From positions 62,001 through 126,000 of the forward strand of contig NZ_FNVT01000012.1 in the NCBI RefSeq assembly GCF_900108335.1: 64,000 nucleotides of DNA, read 5' to 3'. Positions 33,687-43,241 of the stretch are shown piece after piece. Numbering within the stretch: position 1 is the first letter of the stretch; every line of letters begins with the position of its first letter. The stretch comes from Nonomuraea solani (GTDB taxonomy: Bacteria; Actinomycetota; Actinomycetes; Streptosporangiales; Streptosporangiaceae). The position numbers and the translations under genes are program-made. A model generated the notes under the pieces. The model had not been told where the DNA came from. It was given only the letters and a program-made list of their open reading frames with translations, and ran no database searches.

Positions 33687-34261
33687 GACCACTCCTCGCT
33701 GAGATTGCTCGCGTGCTTCCGCTTCCGTACGGGGGCCGTTTCCGTGGCTTCCATCACCGTGGCTTCCATCACCGTGGCTTCCATAGCCGTGGCTTCCATC
33801 GCCTGCTTGAGCCGCTTGCGCGCCCGATGCAGCCGCACCCGGTACGCCGCCGACGAGCAACCGATCACCCGGGCGGCCTCCTTGGGCGACAACCCGTGCC
33901 AGGCGACGAGGATGAGAATCTCCCGGTCGTCCTCCTCCAACGAGGCCAGCGCCCGCAGCACCCCCATCCGCTCGGTCACCAGATCGGCCACGTCCCCCTC
34001 GGTCCAGGCCCGCAGCTCGGCCCGGATGGCCTCCCTGCGCACCTCCGCCCGTACGTTGTCCCGCAGCACGTTCCTGGCGACACCGAGCAACCAGGGAAGA
34101 GCCGGCTCTGGTACGTCGTCCAGCCGCCGCCAGGCGATCGCGAACGTCTCACTCACCACCTCGTCCGCCACCTGCCGACCCGCCCGGCTGACCACGTAGG
34201 CCCAGACCCGTTGTCGGCATTCGTCGTACATGCTGGTGAACCGGTGCGAATCATCCGTCAC
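33683..34261 (-). CDS. ECF-type RNA polymerase sigma factor with repeat tail
   Basis: The 192-residue protein has sigma region 2 (MYDECRQRVWAYVVSRAG, then VSETFAIAWRRLDDVP) and region 4 (LEEDDREILILVAWHGLS, then EAARVIGCSSAAYRVRLHRARKRLK). The C-terminus carries four MEAT-type repeats encoded by a 15-bp tandem repeat, then a basic tail, beyond the normal end of region 4. GTG 34261 is preferred because GAAGGGG lies 8 nt upstream; GTG 34321 would add 20 residues. It is co-transcribed with the CU044_5270-type gene. Confidence 0.85.
   Translation of the reverse strand: MTDDSHRFTSMYDECRQRVWAYVVSRAGRQVADEVVSETFAIAWRRLDDVPEPALPWLLGVARNVLRDNVRAEVRREAIRAELRAWTEGDVADLVTERMGVLRALASLEEDDREILILVAWHGLSPKEAARVIGCSSAAYRVRLHRARKRLKQAMEATAMEATVMEATVMEATETAPVRKRKHASNLSEEWS
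33742..33801 (-). repeat. Four 15-bp in-frame repeats at the 3' end of the sigma factor gene
   Basis: Units CCGTGGCTTCCATCA at 33742-33756 and 33757-33771 are identical; 33772-33786 and 33787-33801 each differ at one or two bases. On the coding strand they give MEAT[V/A/E] pentapeptides. Confidence 0.85.
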
Positions 34262-34370
34262 CCGCCCAGCCCCTTCGTTCGGAATGCGTTCTTCTGACAC
34301 CAGGAAGTGGTCCGGGCCCACGCGTTGTTACACGCCCTCAGAGATAATCGGGCACGACCGACCGACCACT

Positions 34371-34389
34371 CCACTAAGATTCGTAGTGG
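34371..34389. promoter_or_regulatory. Small inverted repeat upstream of the sigma factor gene
   Basis: CCACTA-N7-TAGTGG lies about 110 bp upstream of the sigma start, in the 235-bp gap (34262-34496) before the next leftward gene's stop. It could be an operator or a weak terminator of the toroid gene; nothing else in the gap is recognisable. Confidence 0.35.
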
Positions 34390-34496
34390 CGATATCACGC
34401 CGGGTGATGGCGGCCAGGGCTTCGTTCAATGTGCCAGGACTTCCTCCACGGGCAGAACCCTGGCGTCTGGGTTGGGGAACGACGTCCTGGCCGCCT

Positions 34497-35441
34497 TTAT
34501 CCAGTGCCTCGCTGCCACCAGTCGAGCACTCGGAGCGCGCGGAGAGTGTTCCAGCGGCTCGCCTTCCCCACACCCTCCTCCTCCAGGTCGAAGTGGACAC
34601 GACCTGGATGGACACGGTCGAGCGGCCAGCGGCCGTCGGGCCGCCGCTTCGACCGGACGATCTCCACGGCCTCCGCCATCCGGGGATCCGGTTCCGCCCC
34701 CGACCGCCGGAAATAGTCGAGCGCGCGCAGCACGTCGTGATGCCAGTAGTACGGGAAGGCGAAGTCGAGATAGGCCGCATCGGCGACCTCACCGGTGCTC
34801 TTGCGGCGGAACAGACCGCGTTCGAGCAGATATTCCTCCCCGCCGCGCCGCGCCTGGCGCACCGCCGTGGACAGGCCGGTCGCGCGCTCGAATTCGAGCA
34901 GCCCGTCCAGCACGTTGATCGTCGTGTCGAACGAGGAGCGCACGGACCCGTTCTCGGCCTCGCAGTTCCATCCGCCGTCGGCGAGCCGCTCACCGACGAC
35001 CCGCTCCACGACCGCCGAGACGTCCACCCCGAAGTACGCGCCGGTCTCGATCGTCCTGCCGTTGATGCACGGCTCGACCTCACCGTCGAAGTATCGCTGC
35101 CCGGCGTGCTCCCATCGCCCGTGCTCGGCGACGAGCCCGATCGCGCGCCGCGCCGCCTCCGACGCCGGGTCGAGCCCCAGGATCTGCAAGGTCTGCAGGG
35201 TGTGCATCGTCGCCGTCCAGGGCTGGCCGGGATCATCGCCGGCGTAGGACCCCGGGAAACAGGCACCGCCGTCCCACAACCCGTCGGCGCCCTGCAGCGC
35301 CAGGAGGCGAGCGCCCCAGCCCTCACGCTCCACGCGAGCCCGCTCGGCGGCGACCTCGTCGGGCGAGGCGTCCGTGAGATCGCGCAGCGCCTGCCAGCGG
35401 ATGGCGGGGTCGGATTCGAGCAGCCAATCGATCGCGCTCAT
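34497..35441 (-). CDS. Alpha/alpha-toroid (squalene cyclase / prenyltransferase repeat-like) protein, copy 2
   Basis: The 314-residue protein has at least three QW-like turns: ADGLWDGGACFPG near 53, ADGGWNCEAENG near 155 and PDGRWPLDRVHPG near 271. It also has FPYYWHHDVLRALDYF near 230 and a terminal WNTLRALRVLDWW. There is no DXDD acid motif and no CaaX-prenyltransferase zinc site, so the enzymatic role is open. It is paralogous to the protein at 18763-19680 but keeps more of the toroid repeats. It stands alone, 9 bp downstream of the GNAT gene on the same strand. Confidence 0.72.
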   Translation of the reverse strand: MSAIDWLLESDPAIRWQALRDLTDASPDEVAAERARVEREGWGARLLALQGADGLWDGGACFPGSYAGDDPGQPWTATMHTLQTLQILGLDPASEAARRAIGLVAEHGRWEHAGQRYFDGEVEPCINGRTIETGAYFGVDVSAVVERVVGERLADGGWNCEAENGSVRSSFDTTINVLDGLLEFERATGLSTAVRQARRGGEEYLLERGLFRRKSTGEVADAAYLDFAFPYYWHHDVLRALDYFRRSGAEPDPRMAEAVEIVRSKRRPDGRWPLDRVHPGRVHFDLEEEGVGKASRWNTLRALRVLDWWQRGTG

Positions 35442-35450
35442 CGTCGCACC

Positions 35451-35987
35451 CTAAGCCTTCCGGCGGACGGGCTTCAACGAACCCGGCTGTCGCGCCATGA
35501 AGACGTCGACGGGGTCCTGAGCCTCCACGGTGAACCCGTGACGTTCGTACAGCCGCTGGGCGGCGCTGCCCCGCAGGACGTTCAGGCGGACGAGCACGCC
35601 GTCGGCGTCGGTCTCCCTCAGCACCGCCCGTAGGACGGCCGATCCGATCCCCCGGCCCTGGAGGCTCGGGTCGAGGAAGAAATGCTCCAGCCATCGCTCA
35701 TCCTCGGCCGGGCGGACGGCGACACAACCCGCGAAGGCACCGGCGACCATGATGATCCGTGCGTGCTGCGGGGCGTAGGAATCCCGCAGCCGCTGCCGTA
35801 CCCGATGCTCGTCGAACCGCCCCAACCGCTCCAGGTCCGGGCGCATCACCACCGCCCGCAGCTCCGCGATCGCCTCGACGTCCGCCGGCTCGGCGGCACG
35901 CAGCGACCATTTAACGGGATGGTCCGAGTCGCTCCCCGAGGGCTTCTGACCTGGTCGCATCTGGCCTGTGTTCGTGCTCGTGCTCAT
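35451..35987 (-). CDS. GNAT family N-acetyltransferase
   Basis: The 178-residue protein has the acetyl-CoA-binding motif A, LDPSLQGRGIGSAVLRAVL (about 106-124), followed by LNVLRGSAAQRLYERHGF, the usual motif B. The N-terminal ~25 residues are Ser/Thr/Gly-rich and disordered. It acetylates an amine of unknown identity. ATG 35987 is chosen; upstream codons give no domain. It lies 9 bp upstream of the toroid gene, so the two may be one operon. Confidence 0.85.
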   Translation of the reverse strand: MSTSTNTGQMRPGQKPSGSDSDHPVKWSLRAAEPADVEAIAELRAVVMRPDLERLGRFDEHRVRQRLRDSYAPQHARIIMVAGAFAGCVAVRPAEDERWLEHFFLDPSLQGRGIGSAVLRAVLRETDADGVLVRLNVLRGSAAQRLYERHGFTVEAQDPVDVFMARQPGSLKPVRRKA

Positions 35988-36056
35988 CGTCGGAGAAGCA
36001 TAATGCGCCGTTGTGACCACGTATGCGCGAGGGCGAATCCCACTCGCGGACCGCTG

Positions 36057-36590
36057 TCAGCAACCGATGGCGGCGGTGGTCTGGGGACGTTCCGAGGCGG
36101 GGTCCAGGGTTATGGGGAATGTCCGCCCATCGGCCACCCGGATCTCCACCGAGCTCGGCCCCGTCCACGTGACCGAGTCGAAGGCGTCGTCGGGGTTGTC
36201 GTCGTTGAAGCAGGCGAGATCCCACTCCTTACTGAGCGGCCCGGCGTCCCTGCGGACGCTGAGCCACATCACCGCGTCCGGCCCGTCAACGAAGCCGGCC
36301 TCCTTGGTGGAGGTGAACGCAAGGGCGATCATTCCCACGAACAGCGCGCCGGCGGCGCCCAGCGCGGCAAGGACGACGATCAGGACGCGTAACCACCGCC
36401 GCCGCAGTCCGACGGCGGCGGCCCACGCCATCAAGAGGCAGGCCAGCGCGGCGAACGCGAACGGATGGTTCAGGTGCTCCCTCAAGAGCACCAGGTCGGA
36501 GTCATGGAAATACGCCAGAGCCGCGAGGCCCGCCGCGCAGAGCGAAGCGGGCAGCAGGACGAGTGGGCGAGCAGGCATCGCGGATCCCAT
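36057..36590 (-). CDS. Three-helix membrane protein with C-terminal extracytoplasmic domain
   Basis: The 177-residue protein has helices at about 10-27, 42-60 and 66-92, then about 80 residues (FVDGPDAVMWLSVRRDAG...) likely outside the membrane and ending in Cys. No family recognised. ATG 36590 and ATG 36578 are both possible; the second has GGGA 6 nt upstream. The 216-bp gap to the divergent DHFR-like gene holds nothing else recognisable. Confidence 0.6.
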   Translation of the reverse strand: MGSAMPARPLVLLPASLCAAGLAALAYFHDSDLVLLREHLNHPFAFAALACLLMAWAAAVGLRRRWLRVLIVVLAALGAAGALFVGMIALAFTSTKEAGFVDGPDAVMWLSVRRDAGPLSKEWDLACFNDDNPDDAFDSVTWTGPSSVEIRVADGRTFPITLDPASERPQTTAAIGC

Positions 36591-36806
36591 CGGTGAGGTG
36601 CCATCGAGATCATGACAGCGGCGCGGTACCGTAACCGCGCAGTGCACACAATCTCCACGAAACCCGCACAGCTCCGGAGCGACGCCTCCAGGCCGTGATT
36701 CGAGCCGGCCGCCGGGGCGGCCGGACCCAGGAAGTCCCACGAGCCGCGATGAGTTCTGCGGCGCGCGGCGGTCGTACTGACGAACCCGTCACCGAGGAGG
36801 ACTCCG

Positions 36807-37370
36807 ATGCGCAACGTGATCTATTCGATGAGCGTCTCACTTGACGGCTACATCGTCGGGCCGGACGGCGGCTTCGACTGGACGATGCCCGACGAAGAGG
36901 TCTTCCGCCTGGCCGTCGACGAGACCCGAGGGATCGGCGTTCACCTGTTGGGACGACGGCTGTACGAGACGATGCTGTACTGGGAGAACGCCGACCAGAA
37001 CCCATCGCTCGACGACGCGGAGCTCGAATGGGCCGCGCTCTGGAACCCGCTCCCCAAGGTGGTGTTCTCCACCACGCTGTCGGCGGTGCAGGGCCATGCC
37101 CGCCTGGCCTCCGGCAGTCTGGCGGAGGAGATCGAGCGGTTGCGCACCGAACCGGGGGAAGGTGACATCGGGATCGGCGGCGCGACTCTCGCCGCCGAGG
37201 CGGCCGCGCTGGGCCTGATCGACGAATACCGGGCGAGGGTCTATCCGGTGCTGGTCGGTGGTGGTATTCCGTTCTTCGCCCAGCGCGAGCGCCGGGTGGA
37301 TCTCGAACTCGTCGAAACCCGTACCTTCAAGTCGAATGTCGTCTACCTCCGCCACCGCGTGGTGCGCTGA
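36807..37370 (+). CDS. Dihydrofolate reductase-like (RibD C-terminal domain) protein
   Basis: The 187-residue protein matches the RibD_C/DHFR-like family common in actinomycetes: MSVSLDGYIVGPDGGFDW at the start, LLGRRLYETM near 47 (NADPH-binding helix), and IGIGGATLAAEAAALGLIDEY near 120 with the Gly-Gly dinucleotide loop, ending KSNVVYLRH. It reduces an unknown substrate with NADPH; real DHFR or riboflavin functions are unlikely. A strong GAGGAGG precedes the ATG. Its TGA abuts the convergent tautomerase stop with no gap (TGATCA). Confidence 0.85.
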   Translation: MRNVIYSMSVSLDGYIVGPDGGFDWTMPDEEVFRLAVDETRGIGVHLLGRRLYETMLYWENADQNPSLDDAELEWAALWNPLPKVVFSTTLSAVQGHARLASGSLAEEIERLRTEPGEGDIGIGGATLAAEAAALGLIDEYRARVYPVLVGGGIPFFAQRERRVDLELVETRTFKSNVVYLRHRVVR

Positions 37371-37757
37371 TCAGCCGTCGACGATCACACCTCCGATCGC
37401 GGTGCGGCCGGCCGGGGTGGCGACGAGTTCGACCGAGGTGGTGTCGCGCAAGTGCGCCCCAAGGACGCCGGCGACGGCGTCGGTGACGGTTCGTACGAGT
37501 CTGGCGACGAGCTCGCCGCTGTCGGGACGGTCGAACGCCGCCGCCCGGATGCCGAACGTGATCGCGGGTGCGGCCTCGTCGACCGGCTTGCCTCGCACGC
37601 CCCACCGCCCGGCGGGTACGCCGTCGAGGTGGATGACCGCGACGTCGCGCGCCCACTCGCCGTACACGTCGGCCACCGCGTCGGTCAGCGCGGCGATGAG
37701 GGCCGATTCGTTGCCCTGGAGCTGCGGCTCCAGGGCTCGGACCGTCAGATGTGGCAT
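37371..37757 (-). CDS. Tautomerase (4-oxalocrotonate tautomerase / MIF-like) superfamily protein
   Basis: The 128-residue protein begins M-Pro-His-Leu, leaving Pro1 as the catalytic base after Met removal, and has two beta-alpha-beta halves as in long-chain tautomerases (second half near AITFGIRAAAFDR). Substrate unknown. It diverges from a MarR gene across 62 bp containing a strong palindrome, so it is probably the MarR target. Confidence 0.75.
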   Translation of the reverse strand: MPHLTVRALEPQLQGNESALIAALTDAVADVYGEWARDVAVIHLDGVPAGRWGVRGKPVDEAAPAITFGIRAAAFDRPDSGELVARLVRTVTDAVAGVLGAHLRDTTSVELVATPAGRTAIGGVIVDG

Positions 37758-37782
37758 TGTGGCTCTCCTGTTTGTTCTTAAA

Positions 37783-37804
37783 TTAGCTTTGATGTCAAAG
37801 GTAA
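37783..37804. promoter_or_regulatory. MarR operator palindrome between the tautomerase and MarR genes
   Basis: Half sites TTAgCTTTGA and TCAAAGgTAA flank a 2-bp centre in a 22-bp palindrome with one mismatched pair, an AT-rich island in the divergent gap. It ends 16 bp before the MarR start, typical for MarR autoregulation. Confidence 0.7.
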
Positions 37805-37819
37805 TCGGCGAGGTGCCCG

Positions 37820-38287
37820 ATGGTCAACAACACGGACGGCATGGCCACCGACCAGGCGGTGCGGGCCATGCTGCTGCTGATGCCCAGGCTCGTCGGGCGG
37901 GCCAAGCGGCTGCCCATGCCGGAGGCGCTGCGGACGCTCGATCTCGCGCCGCGCCATCTGTCGCTACTGGCCTACCTGCAGTACGACGGTTCGCTGACGG
38001 TGAGCCGGCTGGCGGAGCGGCTGGAGATCGCTCCGACGACCGTCAGTCTCATGGTGGGCGACCTGTCTCGCCGTGGTGTCCTGACGCGGGAGGAGGACGA
38101 GGCCGACCGGCGACGACGGGTGGTCGCGATCGCACCGCGGTACGTCGAGCCGATCCGCGAGTGGCTGGCGGGCAGCGCGGAGGCGTGGACCGAGGTACTG
38201 ACCGACCTCACGCCGGCCGACCGCGCCACGATCGTACGGACGATGCGTGCCTACGAGACCGCCTTGGGCAAGCGGACGCACGACTGA
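37820..38287 (+). CDS. MarR family transcriptional regulator
   Basis: The 155-residue protein has the MarR winged helix: LAPRHLSLLAYLQYDG, then LTVSRLAERLEIAPTTVSLMV (recognition helix, about 62-82) and a wing LSRRGVLTREEDEADRRRRVV with the family's conserved Asp-x-Arg. Terminal helices form the dimer. It most likely represses itself and the divergent tautomerase and responds to a small aromatic or electrophilic ligand. GTG-type or other starts are unlikely because ATG 37820 sits 15 bp from the operator. Confidence 0.87.
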   Translation: MVNNTDGMATDQAVRAMLLLMPRLVGRAKRLPMPEALRTLDLAPRHLSLLAYLQYDGSLTVSRLAERLEIAPTTVSLMVGDLSRRGVLTREEDEADRRRRVVAIAPRYVEPIREWLAGSAEAWTEVLTDLTPADRATIVRTMRAYETALGKRTHD

Positions 38288-38388
38288 GTCGGGTACGGAC
38301 TGTTCGGACCGGCTCGCGCATCTCAGGTCTGGGAGCCCCCGAAGGGCCCTGAGCGGCTCGCGGCCGATCATCGCGGGGTGAGGTGCCG

Positions 38389-39342
38389 TCAGCAGACCGG
38401 GGGGCGTCCCGCCCGGGCCAGCCGGGCCACCGTGGACCAGCGCATCGGTGCGCGGGTGCCGTATCCTCCGCGCAGCCCCTCGGCGAGCCCGGCAAGGGAG
38501 GCGCGGAACGCCGCGAGGCCGCGCAGGCGCCACAGCGCCACCAGGACCCAGGTGGCGAGGTTGAGGGGGATCAGCGGGGCGGGCAGGTTGCGGCGTGCCA
38601 GCCAGACCCGGTTGCGGGCGTTGAGACGGTGGAAGTTGGCGTGACGGGCCGGGTTGGTGGCCGGGTGATGGACGATGACGTCCGGCGCGTAGTGGCCGAC
38701 ACAGCCGCGGTCCCACAGCCGCCAGGCCAGGTCGACTCCCTCATGGAAGAGGAAGAAGTGGCCGGGCCACCCGCCGACGGCCTCGAACATGTCGCGGCGG
38801 ACCATGACGACGCCCTCGGCCATGACCGTCGCGATGCCGTCCCGGTCGGGGTGGGAGGCACGCAGGCGGGGCACCCAGCGGCGCAGGGTGAGGCCGGTGA
38901 CCGGGTCGGCGATGCGCGGCTGGACGAAGGCGCGGCGCGGATCGCGGCTGAACTCCGCGGCGAGGCGGGACAGCGCGTCGGGGGCGGGCAGTACGGCGTC
39001 GTTGTCGAAGAAGAAGATCAGCTCGCCCTTGACGTTGGCGGCGCCGACGTTGCGCCCCTCGGGGATGCCCACGTTCGTCGGCAGCTCGACGGCCCGCACG
39101 CCGTCCGGCACGTGGTCCGGTGCACAGCCGTTGCCGACCACCACGATGTCCAGGTCAACGCCGTCCTGGGCCAGCAGGGAACGTATGGCGGCGGGGAACT
39201 CCTCGGGCCGGTCGTTCATGGTCAGGACCACGGCGCCGATCGTGGGGCGTGCGGTGACAGTGCTCAGCGGTCTTCCTTTGCTGCGATCAGGCGCGCTGGT
39301 GCCGATGACGGCGCGGTCAGGTGAGGTTCGTGAGCCGCTCAC
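38389..39342 (-). CDS. Family 2 glycosyltransferase (rhamnosyl-type, WbbL-like)
   Basis: The 317-residue protein has a GT-A fold: VVLTMNDRPEEFPAAIRSLL near 38, VVVGNGCAPD, the nucleotide-sugar/metal motif DND at 113-115 in FFFDNDAVLP, and the acceptor-side GHFFLFHEGVDLAWRL near 200 (ExxDL). A C-terminal amphipathic region suggests membrane association. The sugar and acceptor are unknown; cell-wall or exopolysaccharide work is usual. GTG 39342 is the longest start; the first ~28 residues are poorly conserved in appearance, so a later start is possible. The 100-bp gap on its 3' side shows only a weak hairpin. Confidence 0.82.
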   Translation of the reverse strand: MSGSRTSPDRAVIGTSAPDRSKGRPLSTVTARPTIGAVVLTMNDRPEEFPAAIRSLLAQDGVDLDIVVVGNGCAPDHVPDGVRAVELPTNVGIPEGRNVGAANVKGELIFFFDNDAVLPAPDALSRLAAEFSRDPRRAFVQPRIADPVTGLTLRRWVPRLRASHPDRDGIATVMAEGVVMVRRDMFEAVGGWPGHFFLFHEGVDLAWRLWDRGCVGHYAPDVIVHHPATNPARHANFHRLNARNRVWLARRNLPAPLIPLNLATWVLVALWRLRGLAAFRASLAGLAEGLRGGYGTRAPMRWSTVARLARAGRPPVC

Positions 39343-39687
39343 CGTGCTGCCATGCCGTCGTCACGCTGCGGACAGCCCAGCTTAATGGGCTGTGCAGGTC
39401 CGCCGGGGCTGATCAGGGGAGAGCGTCACGTCACCGGCTGTCAGCCTCCCTGCTGGGCGCGGATGGCTGGGGGTTTCGGGCGCAGCGGTGAAGGGCCCTC
39501 AAAAACGCGGCCCACGGGTGATCAGCTCGATGCCGGAGGGCCGTTTTGGCAGCGCTCCGGGGGCTGGGTGAGGCGCCGTCAGCCCACTTCACGGGTGGGT
39601 GCGCCAGACGCCGGAGGCGCCCAGGCAGGACAGCCTGAGCGCCTTGGCGCGCGAAGACCTTTTGGGGCGGGGCCCACCCGCCAAGGG
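39343..39687. other. 345-bp gap with several hairpins, no gene recognised
   Basis: Between the GT2 start and the sdhB stop no credible reading frame was found. ACAGCCCA/TGGGCTGT (39372-39393, 8-bp stem, loop GCTTAA) is the clearest hairpin. Nearer sdhB, GGCGGG/CCCGCC (39666-39682) followed on the minus strand by CCCCAAAAGG may be the sdhCAB terminator. GC-rich inverted repeats around 39600-39650 add further structure. A small RNA cannot be excluded. Confidence 0.4.
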
Positions 39688-40424
39688 CTACTTGGCGTTG
39701 GCCTTGAGGTAGTCGCTGTTCATCTGGGCGATCGTGTCCAGGGGGATGCCCTTCGGGCACACCGCCGTGCACTCCCCCGTGTTCGTGCAGCCGCCGAACC
39801 CTTCCGAGTCCATCTGGTCCACCATCGCCTTGGCCCGCGTCAGGCGCTCCGGCTGCCCCTGGGGGAGCAGGCTCAGGTGGGTGATCTTGGCGGCGGTGAA
39901 GAGGGAGGCGGAGCCGTTCGGGCAGGCCGCGACGCAGGCGCCGCACCCGATGCAGGTGGCCGCGTCGAACGCCGAGTCCGCGTCCTCCTTGCGTACCGGG
40001 ACGCTGTGGGCGTCCGGGGCCGAGCCGGCCGGGACCGAGACGAAGCCGCCCGCCTGGATGATCCGGTCGAAGGCGCTGCGGTCCACGACCAGGTCCTTGA
40101 CGACGGGGAACGGGGCCGCGCGCCACGGTTCGATGGTGATCGTGGCGCCGTCCTCGAAGTGGCGCATGTGGAGCTGGCACGTCGTCGTGGCGACCTGCTC
40201 GCCGTGTGCCACGCCGTTGATGACCATGCCGCACATGCCGCAGATGCCCTCGCGGCAGTCGTGGTCGAACGCGATCGGGTCGTCGCCCTCGATGATGAGC
40301 CGCTCGTTGAGGACGTCGAGCATCTCCAGGAAGGACATGTCCGGGGACACGTCCTCCACCCGGTACGTCACCATGCGTCCCGCGTCCGAGGGGCCGCTCT
40401 GCCGCCAAACGCGCAGGGTCAGGT

Positions 40425-40428
<4 letters not shown>
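39688..40428 (-). CDS. sdhB: Succinate dehydrogenase/fumarate reductase iron-sulfur subunit (b558-type operon)
   Basis: The 246-residue protein carries the three cluster motifs: CREGICGMCGM with a following Cys ([2Fe-2S], about 55-75), CIGCGACVAACP ([4Fe-4S], about 155) and CTNTGECTAVCP ([3Fe-4S], about 208). It transfers electrons between SdhA FAD and the membrane anchor. The GTG start overlaps the sdhA stop (GTGA). It is last in the leftward sdhCAB operon. Confidence 0.95.
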
Positions 40429-42343
<1,915 letters not shown>

Positions 42344-42347
<4 letters not shown>

Positions 42348-43108
42348 TTCACAACTCCGAACGTGATCGCGAGGGGCGGGGCCAGGAAGCCGATCACCAG
42401 GACCGCGGAGACCAGCGCGGCCGAGGCGCGCAGGGCCTGGTTACGGGTCCGGTTGGCCCAGCCGAGCGTCTGGAAGGCGCTCCAGATGCCGTGCCGCAGG
42501 TGCAGGCCGACCATGACGACGGCCACGAAGTAGATCAGCGTCACCCACCACCGGGAGGGGTCGAAGCCGGCGATCATCCGGTCGGCGGGGGCCGAGTTGA
42601 AGCCCTTGGGGTTCACGACGCCGAAGGTCAGGTCGAGCAGGTGCCAGACGAGGAAGAGCACGATCGTCAGGCCGCCGAACCGCATGATGTGCGTGGCGTA
42701 GCCGTTGGCCTGCGACTTCTTCTTGGCGACGTACTTGACGGGCCGGGCCTTGCCCGCGCGGCGGGACAGCGAGATCGCGGCCCACATGTGCAGGACGACC
42801 GCGACCACGAGCCCGATCTCCAGGATCGTCAGGACCGTGCGGTACGGCGCGAACGGCTCCAGCAGCGTGCGCAGCCAGTGGGCGTAGTCGTTGAAGGAGT
42901 CACGGCCGAAGAAGATCTTCAGGTTGCCGAGCATGTGGAGGACGAGGAAGCCCACCATCGCGGCACCCGTGACCGCCATGACGACTTTCTTGCCGTTCGA
43001 CGAGCCCAGGAACCCGCCCGGCTTCTTCCGCGTTGGAGCGTTCTTGGGAGAGTTCTGGGGAGCGGTAACAGGCGCGGTCGCAGCGCCGCGCTCTATCGTG
43101 GCAGTCAC
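42344..43108 (-). CDS. sdhC: Succinate dehydrogenase cytochrome b558-type membrane anchor
   Basis: The 254-residue anchor has an Ala/Pro-rich cytoplasmic N-terminus (about 1-38) and five membrane helices. Histidines suited to two b haems are seen in VLHMLGNLKIF (about 57), VVLHMWAAISL (about 106), IVLFLVWHLLDL (about 155) and VGLHLRHGIW (about 202). It matches the single-polypeptide b558 family that replaces SdhC/SdhD. It is first in the operon, with a GTG start; the 133-bp divergent gap to a LysR gene contains a palindrome likely to control it. Confidence 0.92.
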
Positions 43109-43166
43109 GATTTAGACGCTAGATATCCAGCAATGATCCGTCCAAGTCATCACAGGTCTGGTTTCG

Positions 43167-43181
43167 ATAGCCAAAGGCTAT
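43167..43181. promoter_or_regulatory. LysR-type operator palindrome between sdhCAB and the LysR gene
   Basis: ATAGCC-AAA-GGCTAT is a perfect 15-bp inverted repeat fitting the T-N11-A form of LysR boxes. It lies about 60 bp upstream of each gene's start in the divergent gap 43109-43241. Confidence 0.7.
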
Positions 43182-43241
43182 GATGTCTGGAATATAGGTT
43201 GACAGGGCCCTGACCGGCGCGGTCGGTGCGAGGAAAATCAC

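Noticed and set aside
29715..39342. A secondary-metabolite gene cluster around the MFS, GT2, SDR and AfsR-type genes
   Set aside because: No polyketide, peptide, terpene or RiPP core enzyme is present; the toroid proteins lack the cyclase acid motif, and the genes sit in separate, differently oriented units.
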